From positions 930,001 through 994,000 of the forward strand of contig NZ_CP080524.1 in the NCBI RefSeq assembly GCF_024746795.1: a stretch of 64,000 nucleotides of DNA. Direction: 5' to 3'. The DNA comes from Mesorhizobium sp. AR10 (GTDB taxonomy: Bacteria > Pseudomonadota > Alphaproteobacteria > Rhizobiales > Rhizobiaceae). Made by a program: the position numbers and the translations under genes. Every line of letters starts with the position of its first letter. Within the stretch, counting starts at the first letter, position 1. Positions 54,502 to 62,942 of this stretch are shown here, in pieces. The notes beneath the pieces are model-generated. The model saw nothing but the letters and a program-made list of their open reading frames with translations. It did not search any database and was not told where the DNA came from.

Positions 54502-55548
54502 GAGAGCATTTCATGTTTTGACGGAAGCGTATCCCGCATTTTCGAAGTAGTTCTTGCATTCGGCTGCCTCGATGGTTTCGACGAGGTGGCCGATGTGGCG
54601 CCAAGTTTCCTCGACAGTGCGTTTCTGAGCCTGGCGCATCCAGTGTTTGATCTTGGCGAAGGCCTGCTCAATCGGATTGAGGTCCGGAGAGTAAGGCGGC
54701 AGGTACCAAAGCCTGGCGCCGGCAGCCTTGATCATCTGCCTGATGGCCGCCGACTTATGACTTCCCAGATTATCCATGACGACGATGTCGCCGGGCTTCA
54801 GAACGGTGACGAGCTGCTGCTCGACATAAGCGCGGAAGCATTGGCCGTTGATCGGTCCGTCGAAGACACAAGGTGCTGCGAGCCGATCCCAGCGCAGCGC
54901 GCCAAGGAAGGTCAGCGTGCGCCAGTGGCCGTGCGGCGCCAGGCCGCGCAGCCGCTTGCCCTTCGGCCCCCAACCGCGCAGCGGAGCCATGTTGGTCTTG
55001 ATCCAGGTCTCATCGATGAAGACCAGGCACTGTGGATCGAGACCGGTCTGCCAAGATCGCCATCGCTGGCGCCTGCGGGCAATATCAGCGCGGGCCTGCT
55101 CAAGGGCGAACAGTGTTTTTTTTGAAGCTCAGGCCCTCGCGGCGCAGGAACATCCAGATCGTATTGTGCGAGACCTTGACCCCGCGCGCTTCCAACTCGT
55201 CTTTCAGCCTATGCAAACTCAGCTCAGAGGTCTGATTGATCCGCTCCACGATGAAGGCCCGATGCGGCTCAAGAATGCGCTTGCGATGTCCGCCCATCTT
55301 GCCCGGCGCCACCGAGCCGGTCGCTCGATAGCGCTGCGACCACTTCACGACAGAGGAAACTGCAACGCCAAAGCGCGATGCCACGGTACGGCAATTCTCG
55401 CCTGCGCCAACTGCTTCAACAACACGCTCACGAAGATCGTTTGAAAGCGCTCGCGTCATTAGATGCTGGCCTCCAACCCAGCCTGCGTCTTGAATCACAA
55501 ACAGCCTGATTTGGGAATCCTACGATTCTCTCAAAGTAGGAAACGCTC
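54502..55548 (-). mobile_element. IS630-family insertion sequence
   Basis: About 1.05 kb. Imperfect terminal inverted repeats (GAGCATTTCATGTTTTGA on the left, GAGCGTTTCCTACTTTGA on the right, read inward) enclose a two-frame transposase. TA dinucleotides (54500-54501 and 55549-55550) flank the element, the target duplication typical of this family. The left end carries two extra bases (GA). The element lies between the DUF1330 stop and the ltrA stop. Confidence 0.88.
54511..55459 (-). CDS. IS630 transposase, joined by a -1 programmed frameshift
   Basis: Frame A (55459-55100) holds the HTH part: MTRALSNDLRERVVEAVGAG, NCRTVASRFGVAVSSVVKWS and a KKNTVRP end. Frame B (to 54511) holds the DDE part: VFIDETWIKTNMAPLRGWGP (first Asp), GDIVVMDNLGSHKSAAIRQM (second Asp) and LPPYSPDLNPIEQAFAKIKH (Glu). 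The two frames meet at a run of eight A (minus strand, near 55118-55125), a slippery site where -1 slippage lets translation continue; no ATG in frame B lies ahead of the first catalytic Asp. Both frames are otherwise intact, so the element may be active. Confidence 0.88.
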
Positions 55549-55552
55549 TAGT

Positions 55553-56806
55553 CTATAGATCGTTGGCGAGCGCCTCGGCCTGATGGCGGTGTCCGAGCAA
55601 TTCGTAGCCGACGACCGTCACCGCCGGCGCGAGCATGAGAATGACAAGGCAAACCGTCATGTCGACGCCAGCAAGCGCGGCGAAAACGGCTGCCGCCACA
55701 ACCGCGGCGGTCGCGATCAGCAACCAGACGTGGAACGGGTCGAAGCGCGGAACAAGATAGTAGTAGAGCGCATAGACCAATCCCAGGAAAATACCCACGG
55801 GAACAGCGGTGGCAAGCAGCGTCGCAAGCGGGCCGATGTGAGCCTTGTGTTCGATGAAATAGGCCGCGACGTGGAGCCCGGCACCGGTCGCAACGATGGC
55901 GGTCACAATCAGCATCTGTCCATAGCCCCAGACGAAGGCGCGATTTCGGTGAGCATGAAGTATCCGCGCGGAAGGCAGTATGTAATAGACCCACCACATG
56001 CCGAAAGTGAGCCCGGTGCCGGCGATACAGACCAGTGCCGCATCCATGGTCCAGCCCTGCTCCTCGACCACGGCCGACAATGTCGCGACGGTGCCGACGA
56101 CCCCTTCGCCCAGCGCGATGATGGCGAACAGGCTATGGCGCTCGACTATATGATGGGCATGCCAGGGCGTTCCGCCATCCTTGCGCTCCGCGATCACCGG
56201 TCCCGCCAGTTCGATGGCTGCCAGGATGCAGGCGAGGATGAGGCTGACGCCGATCGGAAAATCAAAGACGATCTGCACCACCCAGCCGATCTGGGCAACC
56301 GAGACGGCGATGGCATAGGTCAGGCAGGCCCGGCGGCGGGCAGGGTCCTGCCTGACAGCGCGCAGCCATTGGAAAACCATGGCCAAGCGCATGATCACGT
56401 AGCCCAGCACCATGACCGAATTGTCGAGATGCGCGCCGTGTTCGATAGAGGCGAACATGCGCGGCAGACCGATCGCCAGCACCAGCACGCCGATCATCTG
56501 CACCATGGTAACGAGGCGGAAAATCCAGTCGTCGGTGTCATAGGCCGAGGAGAACCACGAGAAATTGACCCAGGCCCAGCAGATGGCGAAGCTTGCGAAA
56601 CCGAAGCCGAGCAGGGCGGCAGTGTATTGGCCTTCGGCCAGCGCATGGGCGAGTTGGGAAGACGCGAGGCTGAAAGTGGTCACGAAGGTCAAGTCGAACA
56701 GAAGTTCGAGCGGCGTCGCGACGCGATGCCCCTCATGCGGATCGCGCCCAGCCATGCGCCTGACATGATGGTGGAGGGTTTCGGAGCTGACAGGGGTGGT
56801 GTTCAT
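55553..56806 (-). CDS. low temperature requirement protein A family (LtrA)
   Basis: A 417-residue polytopic membrane protein with about 11 TM segments. The N-terminal signature is VATPLELLFDLTFVTTFSLA, and HIVERHSLFAIIALGEGVVG is the conserved ERxxLFxIIxLGE motif of LtrA proteins, named for growth of Listeria at low temperature; biochemical function unknown. The C terminus ends ALANDL and its stop codon is three bases from the IS630 end, so the original C terminus could have been altered by the insertion. Confidence 0.92.
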   Translation of the reverse strand: MNTTPVSSETLHHHVRRMAGRDPHEGHRVATPLELLFDLTFVTTFSLASSQLAHALAEGQYTAALLGFGFASFAICWAWVNFSWFSSAYDTDDWIFRLVTMVQMIGVLVLAIGLPRMFASIEHGAHLDNSVMVLGYVIMRLAMVFQWLRAVRQDPARRRACLTYAIAVSVAQIGWVVQIVFDFPIGVSLILACILAAIELAGPVIAERKDGGTPWHAHHIVERHSLFAIIALGEGVVGTVATLSAVVEEQGWTMDAALVCIAGTGLTFGMWWVYYILPSARILHAHRNRAFVWGYGQMLIVTAIVATGAGLHVAAYFIEHKAHIGPLATLLATAVPVGIFLGLVYALYYYLVPRFDPFHVWLLIATAAVVAAAVFAALAGVDMTVCLVILMLAPAVTVVGYELLGHRHQAEALANDL

Positions 56807-56920
56807 CGCGCGGCCTTTGCTAGGGGTCGTCGACCGACACTAGAGGCAAGGCTGAAGGCGTCAAGGCGCGGGCTGGTCTCTCAGCCGGGTCCGCTCTCGG
56901 TTGACGCGCGCGCGGCCGTT

Positions 56921-57994
56921 TCAGGCGTGCCGCTTTTGGTCGGTCAGCCGGTTCGCGGCGGTTTCGGCCATCGCATCGGCGAGGCCCATGCCCCATTGCG
57001 AGCGGCAATAGGCGCGAAAATCGAAGCATGGCAGCCCGGGGCAGACTTCGAACTCGATGAGATGGACATGATCGTCCGCCTCGACCCTGAGATCGATGGA
57101 AAACACGTCCCGTAAGCCAAGCCCGGCCCTCAGCCTCTCGGCAATGCGTCGAATTGTTGCGGCGGCTCCCGGCTGGGTGTCGGCAACCGGCAGCAGTACC
57201 GGCTCGGCATAGTGTCCTGCCGCCTTGGCCGCCTCGCCGGTGCCGCCATAGAGCGCCAGGCTGTCTGCCATGGTCTGGAAATCGGCGCCCGAATCGACAA
57301 AGGAGATGCCGAGTGCCTCCGCGCCGGTGTCCGGTTTCAGGCCGAGAAAACTCGCGCGCACATTGCGCCCAGCGACATAGGGTTGCACGACGACATCGTC
57401 GCGGTAGGCGGCGAAGACACGCCGGCTAAGCTCCAGCGCATTGCCGAGATCCTCGCAGCGCGAATCCTGCCAGATGCCGATCTTGGCGCCCAGCCGGTTC
57501 GGCTTGACGAACCAACCGGCAGCCGAGTCCGGCGGCTCGACCAGCCAGTGACCGTCGCGGGCGAGGCCTGCCTGCGGCACCGGCAGGCCGAGCGCGCCGA
57601 GCACGGCGCCGGATCGGAACTTGTCCTGGCAGAGCGCGAACAGAGAATCGTCGGCGCCAATGGTTTTCAGCCCGTTCAGCCTTGCCAGAGCCGGTGCCGC
57701 GCCACCGCGGAAATAGGAGACGCCGTCGGTCAGAGTCCACACCAACGTGGTCTCCGGATCGGCTTTTCCTAGCGCCGTCGCGGCATCGTCCAGTTCGACC
57801 GGCACGAAGGCCAGGCCGCGCCGCTCGCACGTCGCCGCGAGTTCATCGAATTCCGGCGAGAGATCGGTCGACTGCGCCAGATAGGACGAGATTTCCAGTG
57901 CACGCTCGGCAGGAAAACCATCGGCAACCAGCCGGTCGAAACAGGCCTTTTCCGGCTCGTGGACGAGGATCAGGGTCGGCATGTGTCTCGGCAT
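56921..57994 (-). CDS. ATP-grasp protein, D-Ala-D-Ala ligase-like
   Basis: A 357-residue protein with an ATP-grasp fold: PTLILVHEPEKACFDRLVAD, KTIGADDSLFALCQDKFRSG (start of the ATP-grasp), GWFVKPNRLGAKIGIWQDSR, VVVQPYVAGRNVRASFLGLK, and FSIDLRVEADDHVHLIEFEV with the metal-binding ExxxxP-like GLPCFDF. This resembles D-alanine-D-alanine ligases but lacks their usual N-terminal GGxSxE pattern, so another amino-acid ligase role is likely. GGAAG is ahead of ATG 57994. It is preceded on the same strand by the galactose operon but 113 bp apart. Confidence 0.82.
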   Translation of the reverse strand: MPRHMPTLILVHEPEKACFDRLVADGFPAERALEISSYLAQSTDLSPEFDELAATCERRGLAFVPVELDDAATALGKADPETTLVWTLTDGVSYFRGGAAPALARLNGLKTIGADDSLFALCQDKFRSGAVLGALGLPVPQAGLARDGHWLVEPPDSAAGWFVKPNRLGAKIGIWQDSRCEDLGNALELSRRVFAAYRDDVVVQPYVAGRNVRASFLGLKPDTGAEALGISFVDSGADFQTMADSLALYGGTGEAAKAAGHYAEPVLLPVADTQPGAAATIRRIAERLRAGLGLRDVFSIDLRVEADDHVHLIEFEVCPGLPCFDFRAYCRSQWGMGLADAMAETAANRLTDQKRHA

Positions 57995-58106
57995 GGATCA
58001 GGACTTCCGGTGATGCTGCCCCACCATCGCATGGCCGCTGTGATCGGCTTGCGCGAAACCGACCAGCGCCGGACGCCTGCGCGACAGCGGCGCCCGCCCC
58101 GAGCAA

Positions 58107-58991
58107 TCAGGCGATCAACACGCGCGGTTCGAAACGGCCCCTGACGGGGATGTCGAGCAGGAAGGTCATACCGGCCTGCGGGTCGAGCTTGCGCTGTTTG
58201 TCGTCCTTGCCCTTCCAGGCCGAGGTCACGGCCAGGCGGTCGGCCTTGGCGCCGACAAAGGCCGGGCAGGACGCCTGCGTCACCGGCATCGGAATTTCGC
58301 GCAGCAGAGCGCCTTCGGGCGAATAAGCCTTGACCGCCTTTCCACCCCAGACGGCGTTCCACAGCACGCCGTCGCGGTCGACCACGGAGCCGTCGACATA
58401 ACCCTTGGACGAGCGATGGTCGACAAACACTTTGGACTCGCCGACCGGCAGGCCCGTCGCCGGATCGCAAGCGACGCGCATCAACAAGCCGGTCGCGGTG
58501 TCGGTGTAATAAGCGATCGACCCGTCTTCCGAGAAACAAATCGAGTTCGACACGGTGATGTCGGAATACAGCTTGCGCAACTCGCCTTTGAAAAACCAGT
58601 AGATCGAGCCGGCGGCCTTAGCTTCATCCTTGGCCATCGTGCCGACCCAGAAGGCGCCGCAAGGGTGGACGCGCGAATCGTTGGAGCGCGTCAGCGCATT
58701 GTCGGCCTCGATTGCCGTATGCAGCGTTAGCTTGCCGGTTGCCACGTCGCGGATATGCAGGCCGGTCTCGGTGGCGATCAGCTGGAGCTGGTCGTCGATA
58801 GTGGCAAGTGCGCTGGCCATCTGGCCAAGTTCATGGATTTTCAGCGCGCCGGAGCCGACGCCCTGCTCCAGCAAAAGGCCGTTGACGATATCGAACCAGA
58901 ACAGCGCATCGATGGAGGGATCATAGCTTGGGCCCTCGCCGAGTTGGCAGATATGGTCGGAAAAGACAGAAACGGAGGTTTCGCTCATCAT
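58107..58991 (-). CDS. SMP-30/gluconolactonase family lactonase
   Basis: A 294-residue six-bladed propeller hydrolase. LGEGPSYDPSIDALFWFDIV has the metal Glu, ALTRSNDSRVHPCGAFWVGT the conserved N/D-x-x-R and Asn, SNSICFSEDGSIAYYTDTAT the second, and GYVDGSVVDRDGVLWNAVWG the metal Asp (YVDG). It opens sugar lactones, here probably galactono-lactone. Its ATG overlaps the dgoA stop (ATGA region at 58988-58991). It is the last gene of the overlapping galactose operon. Confidence 0.93.
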   Translation of the reverse strand: MMSETSVSVFSDHICQLGEGPSYDPSIDALFWFDIVNGLLLEQGVGSGALKIHELGQMASALATIDDQLQLIATETGLHIRDVATGKLTLHTAIEADNALTRSNDSRVHPCGAFWVGTMAKDEAKAAGSIYWFFKGELRKLYSDITVSNSICFSEDGSIAYYTDTATGLLMRVACDPATGLPVGESKVFVDHRSSKGYVDGSVVDRDGVLWNAVWGGKAVKAYSPEGALLREIPMPVTQASCPAFVGAKADRLAVTSAWKGKDDKQRKLDPQAGMTFLLDIPVRGRFEPRVLIA

Positions 58992-59626
58992 GCCACTCCA
59001 AACGCGATGTCCCAGGCGGCGACGGCGGCCTGCGCCCGCGTCGCCACCTCGTCAACGCTCATGCCGGGCTTGAACAGGCTGGAGCCGAGGCCAAAGACGC
59101 TGACGCCAGCCGATTTGTAGCCGGCAAAATCCTTTTCCGAAACGCCGCCGACCGCGCCGACCAGCGTCTGCGCCGGCAGCACGGCGCGCATTGCCGAAAT
59201 GCCCGCCGCACCCAGCACGCTTGCCGGGAAGAATTTCAGCGCCGAAGCGCCGAGCCTGATCGCCTGGAAGGCCTCGGTCGGCGTGAACACGCCGGGCATC
59301 GTCACCATGCCGTGATGCATGGCGCGGCCCATGACTTCGGCATCGATGTTGGGGCTGACCAGCAGCCTGCCGCCGGCCTTGTGCAGGCCGTCGACATCGG
59401 CTGATGTCAGTACCGTGCCGGCGCCGACCAATGCCGTCGAAGGAAGCACTTCGACGATTTTGGCGATCGACGCAAACGGCTCCGGCGAATTGAGCGGCAC
59501 TTCGATCGCTTCAATGCCGGCTTCGAACAGCGCCTGGCCGATGGCCACCGCCTCGTCTGGCTTCAGGCCGCGCAGGATGGCGACCAGGCCACGCCTAAGT
59601 TTCGGAAAAGGTGCGGTCTGGGTCAT
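58988..59626 (-). CDS. dgoA: 2-dehydro-3-deoxy-6-phosphogalactonate aldolase
   Basis: A 212-residue class I KDPG/KDPGal aldolase: LVAILRGLKPDEAVAIGQAL, AGIEAIEVPLNSPEPFASIA with Glu42, VGAGTVLTSADVDGLHKAGG, and the Schiff-base Lys131 in ALKFFPASVLG. The LNSP form is that of DgoA rather than Eda. It splits 2-keto-3-deoxy-6-phosphogalactonate into pyruvate and glyceraldehyde 3-phosphate. It overlaps dgoK upstream and the lactonase gene downstream, each by 4 bp. Confidence 0.95.
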   Translation of the reverse strand: MTQTAPFPKLRRGLVAILRGLKPDEAVAIGQALFEAGIEAIEVPLNSPEPFASIAKIVEVLPSTALVGAGTVLTSADVDGLHKAGGRLLVSPNIDAEVMGRAMHHGMVTMPGVFTPTEAFQAIRLGASALKFFPASVLGAAGISAMRAVLPAQTLVGAVGGVSEKDFAGYKSAGVSVFGLGSSLFKPGMSVDEVATRAQAAVAAWDIAFGVA

Positions 59627-60582
59627 GCGGCAACTCCGCTTTTGGCGATCATGCCATTCTCACGCGCGGCCTCGATCAGGCCGGATCGCACCGCCTCGTC
59701 GGCGTCGACAGTCCTGACCGCAAGTCCGGCAAGACCAAGCACCGCCTGATAAAGCGTCGCGAGGGCGCCGGAGGCAATCAGCACGATGGGGGCAGCGCTT
59801 GCGCCATAGCGGCGATTTGCCGAGGCAATCTCGCCGCCGATCAGCAGGCCGGACAGGCAAGCAGCAGCATCGTCTGGCTGCAGGTCCTGCAGCAGGCCGG
59901 CGGCGCGGATCGAGAACAGTCTTGAGGTGACATCACCGCCCTCGGCCAATGCTCTCCTGCACCAATCCTGGAAGAATGGATTGCCTGCTGTGACGGGCTT
60001 GGGCTGCTCGCCCAGCGAGTGGCGCAGGATCGAGTGCGCCGCCAGCACCGAAAACAGCTCGCCGGTCGGCCAAGTGCAAAAACCGGCGACCGTGCCGTCC
60101 TCGGCCAGCACCCATTTCGAGTGCGTGCCCGGCATGCAGACGAGGTGGCGGCCGTTTGCCGGCAAACCAGCGCCGGCAAGCTGCGTTTCCTCGCCGCGCA
60201 TCACGTCGGGCGCGTCGGCCTGACGCTGGGCGAGGCCAGGCACGATGCGGATGTCGCGACGCTGGCCGGGAATGCTGATCGCACCAGCGAGGATGGCGTC
60301 GATCGGCGACGGCACGGTCACGTAGGGCGCCTCGAGCCAGCCCTGGCGGGAGCCGGCCATGCCGCAGATGATGACCGGCAGCGCTTCCGGCGCGCCCATG
60401 GCCGCCAAATGGCCTTCGAGAATAGTTGAAAAGCCGACGGCTTGCGCGGTGATCAGCCCGTCGTCACCGCGACGCTCGGCAAGAACCTTGTCGGCTTCGT
60501 CGACCAGCCAGACCCGCATACGGGTGGTGCCCCAATCGACGACCGCGACAGACGGCGCCTTGTTTGCCGGAATCTGGCTCAC
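59623..60582 (-). CDS. dgoK: 2-dehydro-3-deoxygalactonokinase
   Basis: About 319 residues from a GTG at 60582. VAVVDWGTTRMRVWLVDEAD (phosphate 1), VIICGMAGSRQGWLEAPYVT, GEETQLAGAGLPANGRHLVC, MPGTHSKWVLAEDGTVAGFC and LLIGGEIASANRRYG are all DgoK signatures. It phosphorylates 2-keto-3-deoxygalactonate with ATP. The GTG is picked because GGAGG sits 6 bp ahead and it overlaps the stop of the SDR gene by 4 bp; the open frame to 60696 is inside that gene. Confidence 0.95.
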   Translation of the reverse strand: MSQIPANKAPSVAVVDWGTTRMRVWLVDEADKVLAERRGDDGLITAQAVGFSTILEGHLAAMGAPEALPVIICGMAGSRQGWLEAPYVTVPSPIDAILAGAISIPGQRRDIRIVPGLAQRQADAPDVMRGEETQLAGAGLPANGRHLVCMPGTHSKWVLAEDGTVAGFCTWPTGELFSVLAAHSILRHSLGEQPKPVTAGNPFFQDWCRRALAEGGDVTSRLFSIRAAGLLQDLQPDDAAACLSGLLIGGEIASANRRYGASAAPIVLIASGALATLYQAVLGLAGLAVRTVDADEAVRSGLIEAARENGMIAKSGVAA

Positions 60583-61346
60583 AGGAACCCTCCGTCGACG
60601 ATCAGCATCTGCGCTGTCAGCATGCGCGAGGCGTCGGACGCCAGGAATAGCACCGTTCCGACAATGTCTTCCGGCCGCATGACGTCCTTGATGCACTGCT
60701 TGGCGACATGGGCGGCGAGCCCCTGCTCGGTGACCCAGAGCTCCTTTTGCCGTTCGGTGATCACCCAGCCGGGCGCAAGCGCGTTGACGCGGATGCGGTC
60801 GGCGCCGAGCTTGCCGGCGAGCCCCTTGGTGAGGCCGAGGATGCCGGCCTTGGCGGCCGTATAGGCCGGCATGTCCGGGTGATTGATCAGGTAGGATGTC
60901 GAGGTGAAATTGATGATCGAACCGCCACCGGCCCGCTTCATGCCCGGCGCCACCGCCTGCGCGGTGAAGAAATGCGGGCGCAGATTGACCGCCTGGTTGT
61001 TGTCCCAGAACTCGACCGTGACGTCCTCGACGGCATGGCGGTCATCGAGCGCAGCGTTGTTGACCAGCACTGTGACATCGCCATGCGCCTCGGCAGCGCT
61101 CGCGGCTGAGACCCGCAGTGCTTCGATGTCGCGCAGGTCGGTCTTGAGGTAGAGCGGCCGCCGGCCAAGCTCTTTCTCGACGCGGTCGGCAAGTGCCGTG
61201 CTTGGGCCGTCGGCGATGTCGATGAAGGCGACTTTCGCTCCCTGGCGGACAAAGCCTTCGGTCAGTGCGGCGCCAATGCCGGACCCGCCGCCGGTGATCA
61301 GCACCGAGGCACCTTCGAGGTCGGCAAAATGCGCCGATGGCATCAT
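60579..61346 (-). CDS. SDR oxidoreductase, probable galactose 1-dehydrogenase
   Basis: A 255-residue SDR: SVLITGGGSGIGAALTEGFV cofactor motif, KTDLRDIEALRV, VLVNNAALDDRHAVEDVTVE, INFTSTSYLINHPDMPAYTA with catalytic Ser and YxxxK (YTAAK), and DRIRVNALAPGWVITERQKE. Its place as first gene of an operon with dgoK, dgoA and a lactonase points to the first step of the De Ley-Doudoroff pathway, oxidation of galactose to galactonolactone, or of a related sugar such as fucose or arabinose. GGGAG lies ahead of ATG 61346. Confidence 0.9.
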   Translation of the reverse strand: MMPSAHFADLEGASVLITGGGSGIGAALTEGFVRQGAKVAFIDIADGPSTALADRVEKELGRRPLYLKTDLRDIEALRVSAASAAEAHGDVTVLVNNAALDDRHAVEDVTVEFWDNNQAVNLRPHFFTAQAVAPGMKRAGGGSIINFTSTSYLINHPDMPAYTAAKAGILGLTKGLAGKLGADRIRVNALAPGWVITERQKELWVTEQGLAAHVAKQCIKDVMRPEDIVGTVLFLASDASRMLTAQMLIVDGGFL

Positions 61347-61492
61347 GATTTTTCTCCCGATCCGATCGGCGCGCATCCTAGCCAGCCAAGTCGGGGGAGC
61401 AAGGGCGAAAACGCGGATTTACCGGCTTATGTCTGACAAAAGACCGCTTGCGCCTCGGTAACGGCTTCAATCGAGATTGCGGATCCGCCCGA

Positions 61493-62842
61493 TCAGACCG
61501 CCTTGGCGTGCAAGGCGCCGCGATAGGAATCGCGGAGATAGCCAAGCGTGGCGTCGGCGTCGACAGGCCTGCCGAACAAATAACCCTGCCCGCCGGCGCA
61601 GCCGAACTGGACGAGACGGTCGGCCTGCGCCTCCTCCTCTATGCCTTCGGCGACCACGTCCATGCCGAGCCCCTCGCACATGGCGAGAATGGCTCGGATG
61701 ATGTGTTCCGACGGCCGGTCGTCGAGGATTGAGGAGACGAAGGCGCGGTCGATCTTGAGCTTGTCGAAATGGAATTCGCGCAGGCGGCCGAGCGATGACT
61801 GGCCGGTGCCGAAATCGTCAAGCGAGACACGGATGCCGACACGGCGCAGATCCTCGACGATCTGCGCGGCCGAGGCCGGGTCGTTCATCAGGCCGGTCTC
61901 GGTGATCTCGATCTCCAGCCGGCGCGGATCGAAACCGGTGCGGTCGAGGATCGCCAATATGTGCAGTCCGGTGTTCTGGTCGACGAGCTGCGACGGCGAC
62001 AGGTTGAAGGACAGGAACAGATCCTTCGGCCAGCTTCTGGCCGCCTCGGTGGCCTTGCGCAGCACCAGTTGCGACAGCGGGCCGATGATGCCGCGCTCTT
62101 CGGCGATGGGGATGAAGACCGTCGGCGGCACCGAGCCAAGGTCGCGGTCGGTCCAACGCGCCAGTGTCTCGAAGCCGATGGTCCGGCGGGTGTTCAAATC
62201 GACGATCGGCTGGAAATGCGGCTCCACCTCGCCGGCCGAGACGGCACGGCGCAGCGCCTGCTCGATGCGGGTGACGCGCTTGGCGGCTTCTTCCATCTCG
62301 CGGGTGTAGACGACAACCCGGCCGCGGCCCGAACGCTTGGCGTGATACAGGGCCGTTTCGGCCTTGTTGACCAGGATTTCCGTGGTTTCGTCGCCCGAGT
62401 AGAACAGCGAGCAGCCGACCGAGGCGGAAAGCCTGGCCGTGCGTTCGCCGACATCGTAGGGCGCCGAAAGAATTTCGATCAGCATGCGCGACTTTTCAGC
62501 CGCGGCCTCCTCGCTGAACACCATCGGATAGAGGAAGGCGAATTCGTCGGCGCCGATGCGGCAGACGGCGGAATGGCGGTCCATCGACGCGCGCAGCCGC
62601 ATCGCCACCTGGATCAGGATATCGTCGCCGGCCTTGTGCCCGAACAGGTCGTTGATCGGCTTGAAGCCGTCGAGGTCGAGAATGCCGACGGTGAACGGCG
62701 CCGGGTCCTCGGAACGATCGCTGATCAGGCGGTCGACCTTGTCGAAGAAGCGGCGGTGATTGCCAAGTCCGGTCAACGCATCTGTGAAGGCCAGATCCGT
62801 GCTTTCCCTGCTTGCCTGCCCGGTGCCAAACGTCGTTTGCAT
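61493..62842 (-). CDS. GGDEF-EAL protein, likely c-di-GMP phosphodiesterase
   Basis: About 449 residues. The GGDEF domain (about 20-175) reads DALTGLGNHRRFFDKVDRLI and VGILDLDGFKPINDLFGHKA, but its active site is GADEF (RIGADEFAF), so cyclase activity is doubtful. The EAL domain keeps the key residues: FETLARW (ExL), NLSPSQLVD, EIEITETGLM, LDDFGTGQSSLG, KIDRAFV and EGIEEEAQADRL with GGQGYLFGRP. It should degrade cyclic-di-GMP, with the first domain possibly a GTP sensor. No signal or TM is seen. ATG 62842 follows AGGGA; ATG 62872 is alternative. Confidence 0.93.
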   Translation of the reverse strand: MQTTFGTGQASRESTDLAFTDALTGLGNHRRFFDKVDRLISDRSEDPAPFTVGILDLDGFKPINDLFGHKAGDDILIQVAMRLRASMDRHSAVCRIGADEFAFLYPMVFSEEAAAEKSRMLIEILSAPYDVGERTARLSASVGCSLFYSGDETTEILVNKAETALYHAKRSGRGRVVVYTREMEEAAKRVTRIEQALRRAVSAGEVEPHFQPIVDLNTRRTIGFETLARWTDRDLGSVPPTVFIPIAEERGIIGPLSQLVLRKATEAARSWPKDLFLSFNLSPSQLVDQNTGLHILAILDRTGFDPRRLEIEITETGLMNDPASAAQIVEDLRRVGIRVSLDDFGTGQSSLGRLREFHFDKLKIDRAFVSSILDDRPSEHIIRAILAMCEGLGMDVVAEGIEEEAQADRLVQFGCAGGQGYLFGRPVDADATLGYLRDSYRGALHAKAV

Positions 62843-62942
62843 CGGTGTCCCTGTTTTGATGTCGGAATTCATGTCCAGACTGGCAGCAAACTCTTTAGGA
62901 AAAGTATTTCTGCATCATTTTTTTTCGCTAGCGAACAATTGT

